From contig CAMPKP010000014.1 of the NCBI GenBank assembly GCA_946887295.1, positions 1-39,075 on the forward strand: a stretch of 39,075 nt of DNA, read 5' to 3'. A model generated the notes under the pieces. That model did not search any database. It was not told the origin of the DNA and saw only the letters and a program-made list of their open reading frames with translations. This DNA comes from an uncultured Gemmatimonadota bacterium (lineage in GTDB: Bacteria; Gemmatimonadota; Gemmatimonadetes; Gemmatimonadales; GWC2-71-9). Positions 7,731-16,400 of the stretch are shown here, piece after piece (within the stretch, counting starts at the first letter, position 1; every line of letters begins with the position of its first letter). The position numbers and the translations under genes are program-made.

Positions 7731-8921
7731 TCAATGATCTCCGCCCGCACGGGCCGCGAGCAGCGAAGGTACGGCCGAGACCCGGGCGAAGGCCCGCGCC
7801 TCGTCGCCGGTCCAGAGGCGGTTCTCTTCCCCGTAGGTCGCGATCGACGCGTCCATCATGGAGTGGGGGCTCCGGGTGCCGACGACCTGAAAGCGGCCGG
7901 ACGCGAGACGGACCCGGGTCTCGCCGGTGACGCGAGCCTGAGAGCTGGTGATCAGCGCCTCGATGTCGCGCAGCGCCGGATCGAAATAGTGGCCCTCGTG
8001 CAGCCGGTCGCCGTAGAAACGGCCGAGCTGGTCCTTCCAGAAGGTCTGCCACTTGGTGAGCACCAGCTTTTCCAGCTCGCGGTGCGCGCCGATGAGGACC
8101 AGCGCGGCGCCGGCCTCGAATCCGATCCGCCCCTTGATGCCGAGTGCGGTCTCACCGACGTGGATGCTGCGGCCGAGGCCGTAGCTCTCCGCCAGCTCGC
8201 CCAGCCGGGCGACCAGCGTCGGTCCGCCCAGCGGCACGCCGTCGAGCGACACCGGCAGGCCGCGCTCCCAGCCGAGCACGATCTCCGCGGGCGCCGGAGC
8301 ATCTGCGGGGGGATCGATCAGCTCCGCCGGCGGGCCGGCCCAGGTATCGTGGGTCCAGCCACCGCCCCAGGTGGTGCCCCAGAGACCGCGGTTGATGCTG
8401 TAGCTGCCGGCGCGCGAGGGCACCGGCAGCCCGCGCTCCTCGAGATAGGCGATGGCCTGCTCGCGCCTGATCCCGGCGTCGCGGATGGGCGTCACGATCT
8501 CGAGCTCAGGCGCCAGCACGCGGAGCGCGACGTCGAACCGGACCTGGTCGTTGCCGGCCCCGGTGGAGCCGTGCGCCACCGCTGCCGCCCCGATGCCGCG
8601 GGCCACCTCCACCACCGCGAGCACCTGCTGGGTCCGCTCGGCCGCGACGCTCAGCGGGTAGACCTCGCCTCTGAGGACGTTGCCCTGGATCAGGTAGCGC
8701 ACGAACCGCTCGTAGACGCGCTCCCGTGCGTCCACCTCGTGATGCTCCAGGGCGCCCACCGCTTCGGCCTGTCGCCGGATGGCGGCCCGATCCGCCGGGG
8801 TGGCGCCGCCGGTGTCCACGTAGACCGTGTGGACCCTCCACCCGTCGGCGGCGAGGCGGGGCACGCAATAGGAGGTGTCGAGGCCGCCGGAGAAAGCGAG
8901 GGCCACCATTCGGGTCTGCAT
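7731..8921 (-). CDS. argG: Argininosuccinate synthase, Bacteroidota-like type
   Basis: Joins citrulline and aspartate with ATP to argininosuccinate. The N-terminal MVALAFSGGLDTSYC is the ATP pyrophosphatase P-loop of the family. HGSTGAGNDQVRFD (aspartate/citrulline binding) and SINRGLWGTTWGGG follow. The latter segment and NVLRGEVYPLSVAAERTQQ resemble Bacteroidota ArgG proteins as I remember them. At 396 residues the length is normal. Two start codons are close, ATG 8921 (MQTRMVALAF) and ATG 8909 (MVALAF). Neither has a clear Shine-Dalgarno sequence, and a leaderless transcript is possible. It is the first gene of the operon. The open frame extends upstream to 9044, across an operator-like repeat and without homology, so that extension was rejected. 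Confidence 0.94.
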   Translation of the reverse strand: MQTRMVALAFSGGLDTSYCVPRLAADGWRVHTVYVDTGGATPADRAAIRRQAEAVGALEHHEVDARERVYERFVRYLIQGNVLRGEVYPLSVAAERTQQVLAVVEVARGIGAAAVAHGSTGAGNDQVRFDVALRVLAPELEIVTPIRDAGIRREQAIAYLEERGLPVPSRAGSYSINRGLWGTTWGGGWTHDTWAGPPAELIDPPADAPAPAEIVLGWERGLPVSLDGVPLGGPTLVARLGELAESYGLGRSIHVGETALGIKGRIGFEAGAALVLIGAHRELEKLVLTKWQTFWKDQLGRFYGDRLHEGHYFDPALRDIEALITSSQARVTGETRVRLASGRFQVVGTRSPHSMMDASIATYGEENRLWTGDEARAFARVSAVPSLLAARAGGDH

Positions 8922-8940
8922 AATGCATGAATATGCGACA
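8916..8940. promoter_or_regulatory. ARG-box-like operator overlapping the argG start
   Basis: An AT-rich islet in GC-rich sequence contains the imperfect inverted repeat GCATA-N9-TATGC (8918-8936), with extra TGCAT/ATGCAT words. It resembles ArgR binding sites such as the actinobacterial ARG box with its TGCAT/TGCATA halves. A possible minus-strand promoter has TTGTGC as -35 and TATTCA as -10 with about 18 bp between them, which would place the transcript start next to the ATG at 8921. No argR gene lies in the window, so the regulator is inferred. Confidence 0.5.
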
Positions 8941-9018
8941 TGGGGCCGGGCGCACAAGGGGCGGGCCCGACCGGCAGGGCACGGCCGGTCGAGGGAGGCG
9001 CGCGGCGGAATTACCTGC

Positions 9019-9065
9019 GAAACGAGAGGCGGGGCCGCCATCACGCGGGCCCCGCCTCTCGTTTC
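9019..9065. terminator. Perfect 18-bp hairpin upstream of argG
   Basis: Left arm 9019-9036 and right arm 9048-9065 are exact reverse complements (core GAGAGGCGGGGCC), with an 11-nt loop. The arms end in GAAAC/GTTTC, giving a short T run on either strand. It lies 17 nt after the stop of the small gene at 9082-9408 and about 100 nt before argG, so it most likely ends transcription of the former. Because it is symmetrical it could work in both directions. An attenuator role for argG is less likely but not excluded. Confidence 0.7.
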
Positions 9066-9081
9066 CGGGAAGCAGCTGCGA

Positions 9082-9408
9082 TCAGTGCAGCTCGCTGGTG
9101 TCGGCCGTGACCCCGGTGTCGAGGTCGTGGACGTAGAGCGCGGCGCCTCGACCGTCGGCTGACTCGCTGACTACCTCCTGCAGCAGCCGGAGTGAGTCCG
9201 TGAGGCTGGGGGCGAAGGCGTACTCGAGCGAGAGCGGCGCCGGTTCGCCCTCCCGGGCCTCCGGGAGGTATGCGGCAAGAAAGCGGTCGATGATGACGGG
9301 GTGAATCTCGCGGTTGATCGGATGGGGAAGGCCGTGGCGGCGCTCGATCTCGGTGAGGAGACGCTCTGCGAGCAGCAGGCGCTCCTGCTCAAGGGCGACA
9401 GAAAGCAT
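9082..9408 (-). CDS. Unknown small protein (108 aa)
   Basis: I do not recognise this protein. It is predicted soluble, with no signal peptide or membrane segment, and acidic overall. The N-terminal half looks helical (ALEQERLLLAERLLTEIERRHG), followed by a segment with several prolines and a C-terminal YVHDLDTGVTADTSELH. The ATG at 9408 has GAGGGG 7 nt upstream and is preferred to the GTG at 9411. It stands between the esterase gene and the arg operon on the same strand, with 105 nt before it and a strong hairpin after it, so it may be its own transcription unit or the tail of the alpha-2-macroglobulin unit. Good ribosome binding site and placement support it as real. Confidence 0.65.
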   Translation of the reverse strand: MLSVALEQERLLLAERLLTEIERRHGLPHPINREIHPVIIDRFLAAYLPEAREGEPAPLSLEYAFAPSLTDSLRLLQEVVSESADGRGAALYVHDLDTGVTADTSELH

Positions 9409-9513
9409 CACATATCCCCTCGTCTGCGCGTACCGGCCCTCTCTGGCGCGGCCGGCGTGTGATTGGCGTGGGCGGCACCAGCGCCCGAAAGATCCGATGA
9501 AGCGATCGTGGTC

Positions 9514-10164
9514 CTACCATTGCCGTCGGCCGGCATGCGGCGAAAGAGAAGAAAACCCGAACCACTCCCTCCCCGCCTCCAGGTCCTCGCTGGTGAGTGC
9601 GTGCCCACCGTGGATCCACTTGAGCGTGACGTTTGCTCCGGCGTCGGTGAGCAGCGTCGCGAGCGCCTCACTCTCGGGCGGAGGCACCAGCGGATCCACC
9701 TGTCCGGCGTTGATCCGCACGGGGATGCCGCCGAGATCGGGCAATGGGTCCGGCACCAGCGGAACCATCGGCCTGATCAGCAGCGCGCCGCTCAGCGTTC
9801 CCGGACGCAGCAGGAGAAGGGAGGCCGCGATGTTGGCGCCGTTGGAGAATCCGACCGCGACCGGTCGCCGGCCGCTGAAGCCGTAGGTCCGGCCGGCCGC
9901 CTCGACGAAGTCGGCCAGCTCGTCGGTACGGGTGCGGAGGTCGTCCAGGTCGAACACCCCTTCGGCGAGCCGCCGGAAGAAGCGCGGCATGCCGTTCTCC
10001 AGCACCTTGCCCCGCGGACTCAGCCGTGCCGCGCCCGGAAGCAGCGACTCGCCGAGCGGCAGGAGATCGCTCTCGTCGCCGCCGGTGCCGTGCAGCAACA
10101 GCAGCACCGGCAGACCCGGCGCGCCGGGAAGGAAGCGGTGGACGAAGCCGAGGTCACCGCTCAT
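9514..10164 (-). CDS. Alpha/beta-hydrolase carboxylesterase (YpfH/phospholipase-carboxylesterase type)
   Basis: A 216-residue serine hydrolase. LLLLHGTGGDESDL (residues 21-34) supplies the oxyanion-hole loop. The nucleophile elbow is GFSNGA with Ser107, Asp157 lies in NAGQVDPLVP, and His188 in HGGHALTSEDL, completing the triad with the order and spacing of the carboxylesterase/phospholipase family. There is no signal peptide, so it is probably cytosolic. The natural ester substrate cannot be told. The ATG at 10164 follows the aldo/keto reductase stop by 3 nt, so the two are co-translated and may act on related small molecules. No gene symbol is justified. Confidence 0.87.
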   Translation of the reverse strand: MSGDLGFVHRFLPGAPGLPVLLLLHGTGGDESDLLPLGESLLPGAARLSPRGKVLENGMPRFFRRLAEGVFDLDDLRTRTDELADFVEAAGRTYGFSGRRPVAVGFSNGANIAASLLLLRPGTLSGALLIRPMVPLVPDPLPDLGGIPVRINAGQVDPLVPPPESEALATLLTDAGANVTLKWIHGGHALTSEDLEAGREWFGFSSLSPHAGRRQW

Positions 10165-10167
10165 CCG

Positions 10168-11181
10168 CTATCTCGGCATCACCGGACCGGAGCCGGCCCC
10201 GGTGCGCTCGATGGCGGCCGCGATCTCGGCGAGGTCCTCCCGGGTCAGCTCCACCGAGCCGGCGTCGATCCAGCCGTCCACCTGCTCCGGCGTCCGCGCC
10301 CCGACGATGGCTCCGGTGACTCCGGTCCACCTGAGCGTCCAGGCGATCGCGATCTGCGAGACGGTGGCGCCGTGGCGCTCCGCGATGGGGCGCAGCGCAT
10401 CGCGGAGGGCGAGGTTCCGGAGCAGCCTGGGCGCCTGGAAATCCGGAGACCGCCGGCGCCAGTCGTCCTTTGCCAGCGTCCTCACCCGCTCCTCGTCGAA
10501 GCGGTCGGTCAGGAGGCCGGACTGCATGGGGCTGTAGACGATGACGCCGGTGCCGTGGGCGGCGCACCAGGGGATCTCGCGCTCCGCGGCCCGGCGGCGG
10601 ATGAGGGAGAACGGAGGCTGGAGCGAGTCGACGTGACGGATCGCCTCGCATCGCTGGAGCAGCACCACGTCGAAGTTCGAGACGCCTGCCGCGCGCACCT
10701 TGCCCTCCTCCACCAGCCTCGCCATCTCGGCCCAGGAGTCCTCCACCGGGGTGCCGGTCTCGTCGGGCCAGTGGAACTGGTAGAGGTCGATCCGCTCGAC
10801 CCCGAGCCGGCGAAGCGACGCCTCGCACTCGCGCCGGATGGATTCGGGCCGGAGGACCTGTCTCGGCGGGGCCATCCGGTCGGAGTCGTCCCACACCATG
10901 CCGCACTTGGTGAAGACGTACGGCCGCTCCGCGCCGGGGATGTCCTCCAGCGCCTGCCGCACCACTTCCTCCGAGTGGCCCAGACCGTACACCGCGGCGG
11001 TGTCGATCCAGTTAATCCCGCGGCTGACCGCGTGCCGGATGGTGGCGATCGACTGCTCGTCGTCCTGCGGCCCCCAGCCGAAGGACCAGTCGCCACCCCC
11101 GATCGCCCACGCGCCGAATCCGACCGTGGTGAGCTCCATGTCGGTGATGCCGAGCCGCCGGGTGGTCAACGTCGTATGCAT
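10168..11181 (-). CDS. Aldo/keto reductase
   Basis: A 337-residue TIM-barrel oxidoreductase using NAD(P)H. The catalytic tetrad is visible: Asp60 and Tyr65 in DTAAVYGLGHSEE, Lys92 in FTKCG, and His137 in YQFHWPDE. The later VIVYSPMQSGLL and GAIVGARTPEQVD match the cofactor-binding C-terminal half. The ATG at 11181 has GAGGAGG 4 nt upstream. The same frame stays open to 12390, but that upstream part is a shadow of pbpC and has no reductase motifs. It starts 29 nt after pbpC and is followed at 3 nt by the esterase. The substrate is unknown. Confidence 0.9.
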   Translation of the reverse strand: MHTTLTTRRLGITDMELTTVGFGAWAIGGGDWSFGWGPQDDEQSIATIRHAVSRGINWIDTAAVYGLGHSEEVVRQALEDIPGAERPYVFTKCGMVWDDSDRMAPPRQVLRPESIRRECEASLRRLGVERIDLYQFHWPDETGTPVEDSWAEMARLVEEGKVRAAGVSNFDVVLLQRCEAIRHVDSLQPPFSLIRRRAAEREIPWCAAHGTGVIVYSPMQSGLLTDRFDEERVRTLAKDDWRRRSPDFQAPRLLRNLALRDALRPIAERHGATVSQIAIAWTLRWTGVTGAIVGARTPEQVDGWIDAGSVELTREDLAEIAAAIERTGAGSGPVMPR

Positions 11182-11210
11182 CGGTCCTCCTCGTCCCCTC
11201 AATGTATCCC

Positions 11211-13490
11211 TCACTCCACGCGAACGGTCACCTCGGCCGAGTCGCCGGACATGGTGACGGCGCGGAAGCGGTGGAGCCCCGGCCGAAGGCTCCAGCGCCC
11301 CGGAGGGTGGGGACGATCGTCCACCGTCCAGCGGATTCGGTCGTCGCCACCGCGGGCGCCGACCGCCCTGAGCGCGACCGTCGCGTAGCGGGGTTCGACG
11401 CCCGGCGAGAGACGGTATACGTCGCCCTCGCGCGGAGAGAGGATCCGGAAGCCGGGGAATGGTCCGCGCACGGACTCCCCGGCTGGGGCGGCGCGCGTCG
11501 GCGACGGCATCTCCGACCGCTCCGCCCACTCCGCGTACTCGGCCGGCAGCTCCACACCGCCCCGGCCGTCGTGCCAGCCACAGGTGTCCGACGGCACTCG
11601 ATTCGGCGCGAACCATTCCCGCGTGAGCGGACAGGCCGGACCCGGTCGCAGGCCGGACAGGCGGCACACGGTCGCCGACACGGCTCCCGACGCCCCGGGA
11701 TCGGGCAGCGAGCCCGCCGGGTAGCGACGAGCGGTCGCCAGCACCGTGCGATGCAGCAGGGGCCCGGCGCCGCTCACCCCGCTCACCCCGTCCATCGGAC
11801 GGCCGCTGAAGTTGCCGACCCATACCGCGACGGTGAACCCACCGGTGGCGCCGACCGCCCAGTTGTCCGTGAAATGCCGGCTGGTCCCGGTCTTGGCTGC
11901 CACGGGGAAGGGGAAGTCGAGCGGGCTCTCGACCCCGAACCCCGGGATCCGGGCTACGGGATCGGAGAGAATGTCGAGCACCAGGGCGGCGGACCGCTCG
12001 GTCGCGAAGCGGCGACCCGGCTCGGGCGCCCGGTCCGGCGCGGTGGCGCGCCAGGTATACGGCCGCCAGACGCCCGAATTCACCAGGCCCCGAAAGCCAT
12101 TGGCCAGCTCGAGCAGCGTGATGTCGCCGTTGCCGAGCGCCAGCCCCAGTCCGTAGTGATCCGCGCTGCGGCCGAGCGACCCGAAGCCGGCACCGCGAAG
12201 CACATGCAGCAGGCTGCCGACTCCCAGATGGCTGGCCAGCTCCACCGCCGGAACGTTGTACGAGCTGGCGAGCGCCTCGCGGGCGCGGACGGGCCCATGG
12301 AAGCGTCGGTCGTAGTTCCTCGGTCGATACGGGCCGGTCCCGGTCTGGTACACCCTGGCGATGTCGGGAAGGATGGAGGCGGGAGTCCACCCGCGGTCGA
12401 ACGCGAGCGCGTAGAGGAACGGCTTGAGGGCCGAGCCGGGCTGGCGCGGACTGAGCACCATGTCCACCTGGCCGGCGGTGTCGGCCCAGAAATCGGGCGA
12501 GCCGACCCAGGCGAGGATCTCACCGGTATGGTTGTCGAGCACTACGGCGGCCGCGTGGCGCGCACCCCGGTCGGCCAGCGTCTCCACTGCGTGACCCACC
12601 TCGTGCTCCAGCTCGTCCTGGAGAGCGAGATCAAGCGAGGTGCGCCAGGCCCCGTTGGCCGGCGCGCCGGCGCGCTCGGCCCAGCTCAGCACCCGGGTGG
12701 TGAAATGCGGCGCGCGGAACGGCCCGGCGCGCCGCCGCTCGAGCACCGGCTCCGAGCGCGCGCGATCGGCAGCCGGCGGCGGTACGAATCCCAGGTGGAC
12801 CAGCCGGTCGAGCGCCTGGTCGCGCCGCTGCCGTGCGCGGGAGGGTGAGACCAGGGGATTGTCGATCGAGGGTGCGCGTGCCAGCCCGGCGAGCAGCGCC
12901 GCCTGGCCGAGACTCAGGTTGTCGGCGCCGGAACCGAAGTAGAGTGCCGCGGCGGCCTCCACGCCTACGGCACCCTGCCCCAGCGGGACCCGGTTCAGGT
13001 ACTGCTCGAGGATCGCCTGCTTTCCGAGATGCCGCTCCAGCCGCAGCGCCCAGAGCGCCTGTCCCGCCTTGCCGATCCAGGTCCGAGGAGACGGCCGCAG
13101 CATCCGCGCGACCTGCATCGTGATCGTCGAGCCGCCCGACACGACGCGTCCCTTCCGCAGATTTGCCCAGGCCGCGCGCACCACTGCGCGGGGGTCCACG
13201 CCGGGATGCCGGTAGAACCGGCCGTCCTCGGCGGCGACGAACGCCCCGATCAGATCGGCATCCATGTCGTCCAGATCGAGCCAGCCGGCTCGGCTGCCGT
13301 CCGGCGCGCGCGTGGTGCGCAGCTCCCGGCCGAACCGGTCTTCGAGTGTCACCGCCCGGGATCCGACATCGAGCATCCCCGCCGGAAGCGGGCGCCACAG
13401 CCACACCGCCAGAGATGCCAGGCCCGCGGCGAGGGCCGCGCCCGCTCCGACGAGGATCCGTCTCACTCCGCGGCGCGTCACCTCGATCAC
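11211..13490 (-). CDS. pbpC: Penicillin-binding protein 1C
   Basis: Bifunctional peptidoglycan synthase of class A, inner-membrane anchored. One membrane helix lies at residues 12-32. The glycosyltransferase domain has Glu88 in AAEDGRFYRHPGVD, then SGGSTITMQVARML and ILEQYLNRVPLG. The transpeptidase domain has Ser353 in PGSALKP, SYN in ASSYNVPAVE, and KTGTS. The C-terminal ~90 residues form the PBP1C-specific domain (RILSPREGDVYRLSPG). At 759 residues it fits the family. The GTG at 13490 overlaps the alpha-2-macroglobulin stop as GTGA. Pairing with alpha-2-macroglobulin is the known context of PbpC and suggests joint envelope defence or repair. Confidence 0.95.
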   Translation of the reverse strand: MIEVTRRGVRRILVGAGAALAAGLASLAVWLWRPLPAGMLDVGSRAVTLEDRFGRELRTTRAPDGSRAGWLDLDDMDADLIGAFVAAEDGRFYRHPGVDPRAVVRAAWANLRKGRVVSGGSTITMQVARMLRPSPRTWIGKAGQALWALRLERHLGKQAILEQYLNRVPLGQGAVGVEAAAALYFGSGADNLSLGQAALLAGLARAPSIDNPLVSPSRARQRRDQALDRLVHLGFVPPPAADRARSEPVLERRRAGPFRAPHFTTRVLSWAERAGAPANGAWRTSLDLALQDELEHEVGHAVETLADRGARHAAAVVLDNHTGEILAWVGSPDFWADTAGQVDMVLSPRQPGSALKPFLYALAFDRGWTPASILPDIARVYQTGTGPYRPRNYDRRFHGPVRAREALASSYNVPAVELASHLGVGSLLHVLRGAGFGSLGRSADHYGLGLALGNGDITLLELANGFRGLVNSGVWRPYTWRATAPDRAPEPGRRFATERSAALVLDILSDPVARIPGFGVESPLDFPFPVAAKTGTSRHFTDNWAVGATGGFTVAVWVGNFSGRPMDGVSGVSGAGPLLHRTVLATARRYPAGSLPDPGASGAVSATVCRLSGLRPGPACPLTREWFAPNRVPSDTCGWHDGRGGVELPAEYAEWAERSEMPSPTRAAPAGESVRGPFPGFRILSPREGDVYRLSPGVEPRYATVALRAVGARGGDDRIRWTVDDRPHPPGRWSLRPGLHRFRAVTMSGDSAEVTVRVE

Positions 13491-16400
13491 GGTCCGCCTG
13501 CCCGGACGGTGAACACGCCGCCGTCGCTCTCGCCGAACACCGCGGGGTTGTACATCTCCTCGGCGTGCGCCGGCGGACGAACGAAGGTGCCGGGCGTGGT
13601 CGCGCGCGCGAGATATGTCGCCGTGTAACTCCCGGGCCAGAGCCTCGTGGCCGCGAAGACCACCCGGTCGTCCCGCATCTCCCGGTGATCGAACGGCGAC
13701 CACCAGCCGGCGTCCCAGCTGCCGTACACCCAGAGAGGCCCCGACTGGTCGCCCGGCTCGCCCGTCGGCTCCACCGACGCGGAGTCGGCGGCGCCCGGGC
13801 CGGCGACGCCGCCGACGGTCCGGAGGCTCAGGTCCACCGCTTCCAGTCCCGCGGGAAGCGCGTCGTCCAGGATCACGAAATGGCGCTCGGACGGAACCGT
13901 GAGCCGCAGCCTGACGCGGACCAGCTCGCCTTCAGCGACTTCGGTGAGCGGCCGGCCGCTCTCGAAGCTCTCATACCACCGCTCGACCTGGATCCCGCTC
14001 TCCTCCGGCCGGACCGGCGCACGCTCGGGAGCGACGGTCGCGGTGAGGAAGTAGAAGACCGGCGCCGCGCTCCGGGCCGTGTCGCCGGCGGTGAGGGTGA
14101 GTCGAAGCTTTCGACCGCCCGGCCCGCCGCCGAGCAGCCGCTCGAGCGAGACGCTCTTCTCGCTTGCGGGGCCCAGCGAGGCGATCTCGAAAACCGCGCG
14201 CCTGCCCGATGCCACCCGGATCCCGCGGGCCGCGCCGGCTTTCTGCTGTCGCTGGAATTGGGCGAGCGCGGACACCGCTGTGCCCAGATCCTGGGTGTTC
14301 CAGTACCAGTCGGCTCCCCTGCCCTGCTGGACCAGCGTCTCGACCATCGGCCCGACCAGCGGATGCGACGGATTCACCGCGAGCGTGGCGCCGAGCAGCC
14401 AGGCCATGGGCCGCACCGGCGAGAAGAAGTAGAAGTCGCGCCGGGTCGCCTTCGGCAGCGTGGCGGCGCGCCCTTCGACCTTCACGGCTCGCCAGGCCGG
14501 CTCCAGCAGTCGCAGCGCAGCGCTCCGATCTCCGCCGCGCGACAGGACGAGCGCCAGCCGCACGCGATCCTCCCACGCGAGCTGGGCCTGGAGGCGCAGC
14601 AGCTCGTTCTCCGCCGGGCGGTCGCGAAGCCCCGCCCGGCTCAGGTAGTCCACCGCCATCACCCGGTCGCTGAGCCGCACGTGGCTGCTGTCGTACCACG
14701 CGGCAACCGGCGCGGTGATGGGACCGCGCTCCACCAGCGATCGCTGGAGATAGCCGCCGAGCCGGGCGAGCACGGAGTCGTCCACGGCGAAGCCCGCGCC
14801 CTTCGCCTCGAGCAGCACCGCGCCCGCATAGGCGCTCAGCCACGGCGTGGTCCAGTCGCCGGCGCTCCAGAAGCCGATGCCGCCGTCGGGGCGCTGGCGG
14901 CGCGCGAGCGTCGCAATCACCCGCTCGAGATCGCGCCGGGCCTGCCACGCGACCGCGGAGTCAGCGCCGAGCTCCGGCCCGGCCCGGTAGAGCGCGAGCA
15001 ACGGCTCGGCCGCGCTGGTGATCTGCTCGGTGCACCAGTAGGGGTAGATGCGGAGCCGCTCGGCCGCCCCCCGGATCATGGCCAGCGGCGAGGTGCCCAG
15101 GCTGAGCCGGAGCGTCGAGCGTGCGGGATCCACGCCGTCAGGCAGGACCAGCTCGGCGGTGGCGGTGTCGTGAAGCACGCCGGCCACGGTGAGGGACCGC
15201 GGGTGGTGCGAAGGCCGCACCGGCAGCGTGAGCGCCACGGCGTCGGCGTCGCGGCCGGACCTGGCGCTGAATCGGAAGGCCGCCTGCGAAAGGCTGTCGC
15301 CCGCACCCGCCAGGAAATCGAAGCGCACCTCGCGGCCTCGGCCCTGCTCCAGCGCGACCTTCCGGGTGCGACGTCCCTCCAGCCTGGCTCCGCTCGCCCG
15401 CGCCTCGACGGTCGCTTCGGCCTTCCCCCCGTCACGGCGGTTGACGACGACTCCGGCCGCGAATCGGTCTCCGTCGCGCAGGAACCGCGGGAGCGCCGGG
15501 CGAGCCACGAGCGGGCGCGTCACGAGGAGGGACGACTGCCCGCTGCCGTAGCGATCGCCGGCGGTCACGGCGACGGCCATGACTCGGAAAGTCGTCAGGT
15601 TGTCCGGCAGCCGCGCCGAGGCGACGCCGGTGCCGCGCGCGTTGGTGACGAGCGAGCCGAGGAAGAACGCCGTCGTCTGAAAGCGGCTCCGGAGTATGTC
15701 GGCCGCGTCCGTGCCGCCACCGCCGCCGGGCGCGCGCTTCCCCTTCTCGCCCTCGGGAACCTGCGGGGTCACCGTGGTGAGCGTGCTGGCGAGGCGCATC
15801 CCGAGGCCCCGGGGCCGATAGAGCAGGTCCAGCGGATCGGGAGTCGCGTACCCGGTGAGGGAGAGCACCCCTTCGTCCACGGCCCAGAGCGCGACTTCGC
15901 TGCGCTGGCCGGCCCCCGCCTGGTCGCGGACCGCGATCGCGATGCGCGCGGTGTCGCCCGGCCGGTACTCGGCCGCGAGCGGCGCCACCCGGACGGCGAG
16001 GCGCTTTCGCTCGGGGGTCACCCGGAGCTCGGCGTAGCCCACCCGGACGGTCGGCCTCCCGGGATCGTCGAGCGGGCCGGGAGGCGCACTCCGGCCCCGT
16101 GCCACCACGATCGACACGAACACGTTCGGCGCCATGGCCTCGGTGATCGGCAGCGAGAGCGTCGTAGTCCCGCTCGCGATTCGCAGCCGGCGCTGCTCGA
16201 TCAGTCCCTCGCGCTCCACCGTGATCCAGGCCTCCGCGCCCGTGAACGGCGAGGCGAACAGGATGGTGGCCGTGTCGCCCACAGCGTAGCGGGTGCGATC
16301 GGGCACCACGTCCATCTTGAACTGGCTCTCGTCGTTCCACGGCACCCAGTCGCTTCCGACCGCCCACCGGTAGACACTGGTGGTCACCGGGCGTCCGGCG

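Noticed and set aside
10168..12390. A 740-codon open frame that would fuse a long N-terminal region to the aldo/keto reductase
   Set aside because: The part before 11181 is the out-of-frame shadow of pbpC, with low-complexity Arg/Gly/Ser content. A strong ribosome site precedes the ATG at 11181.
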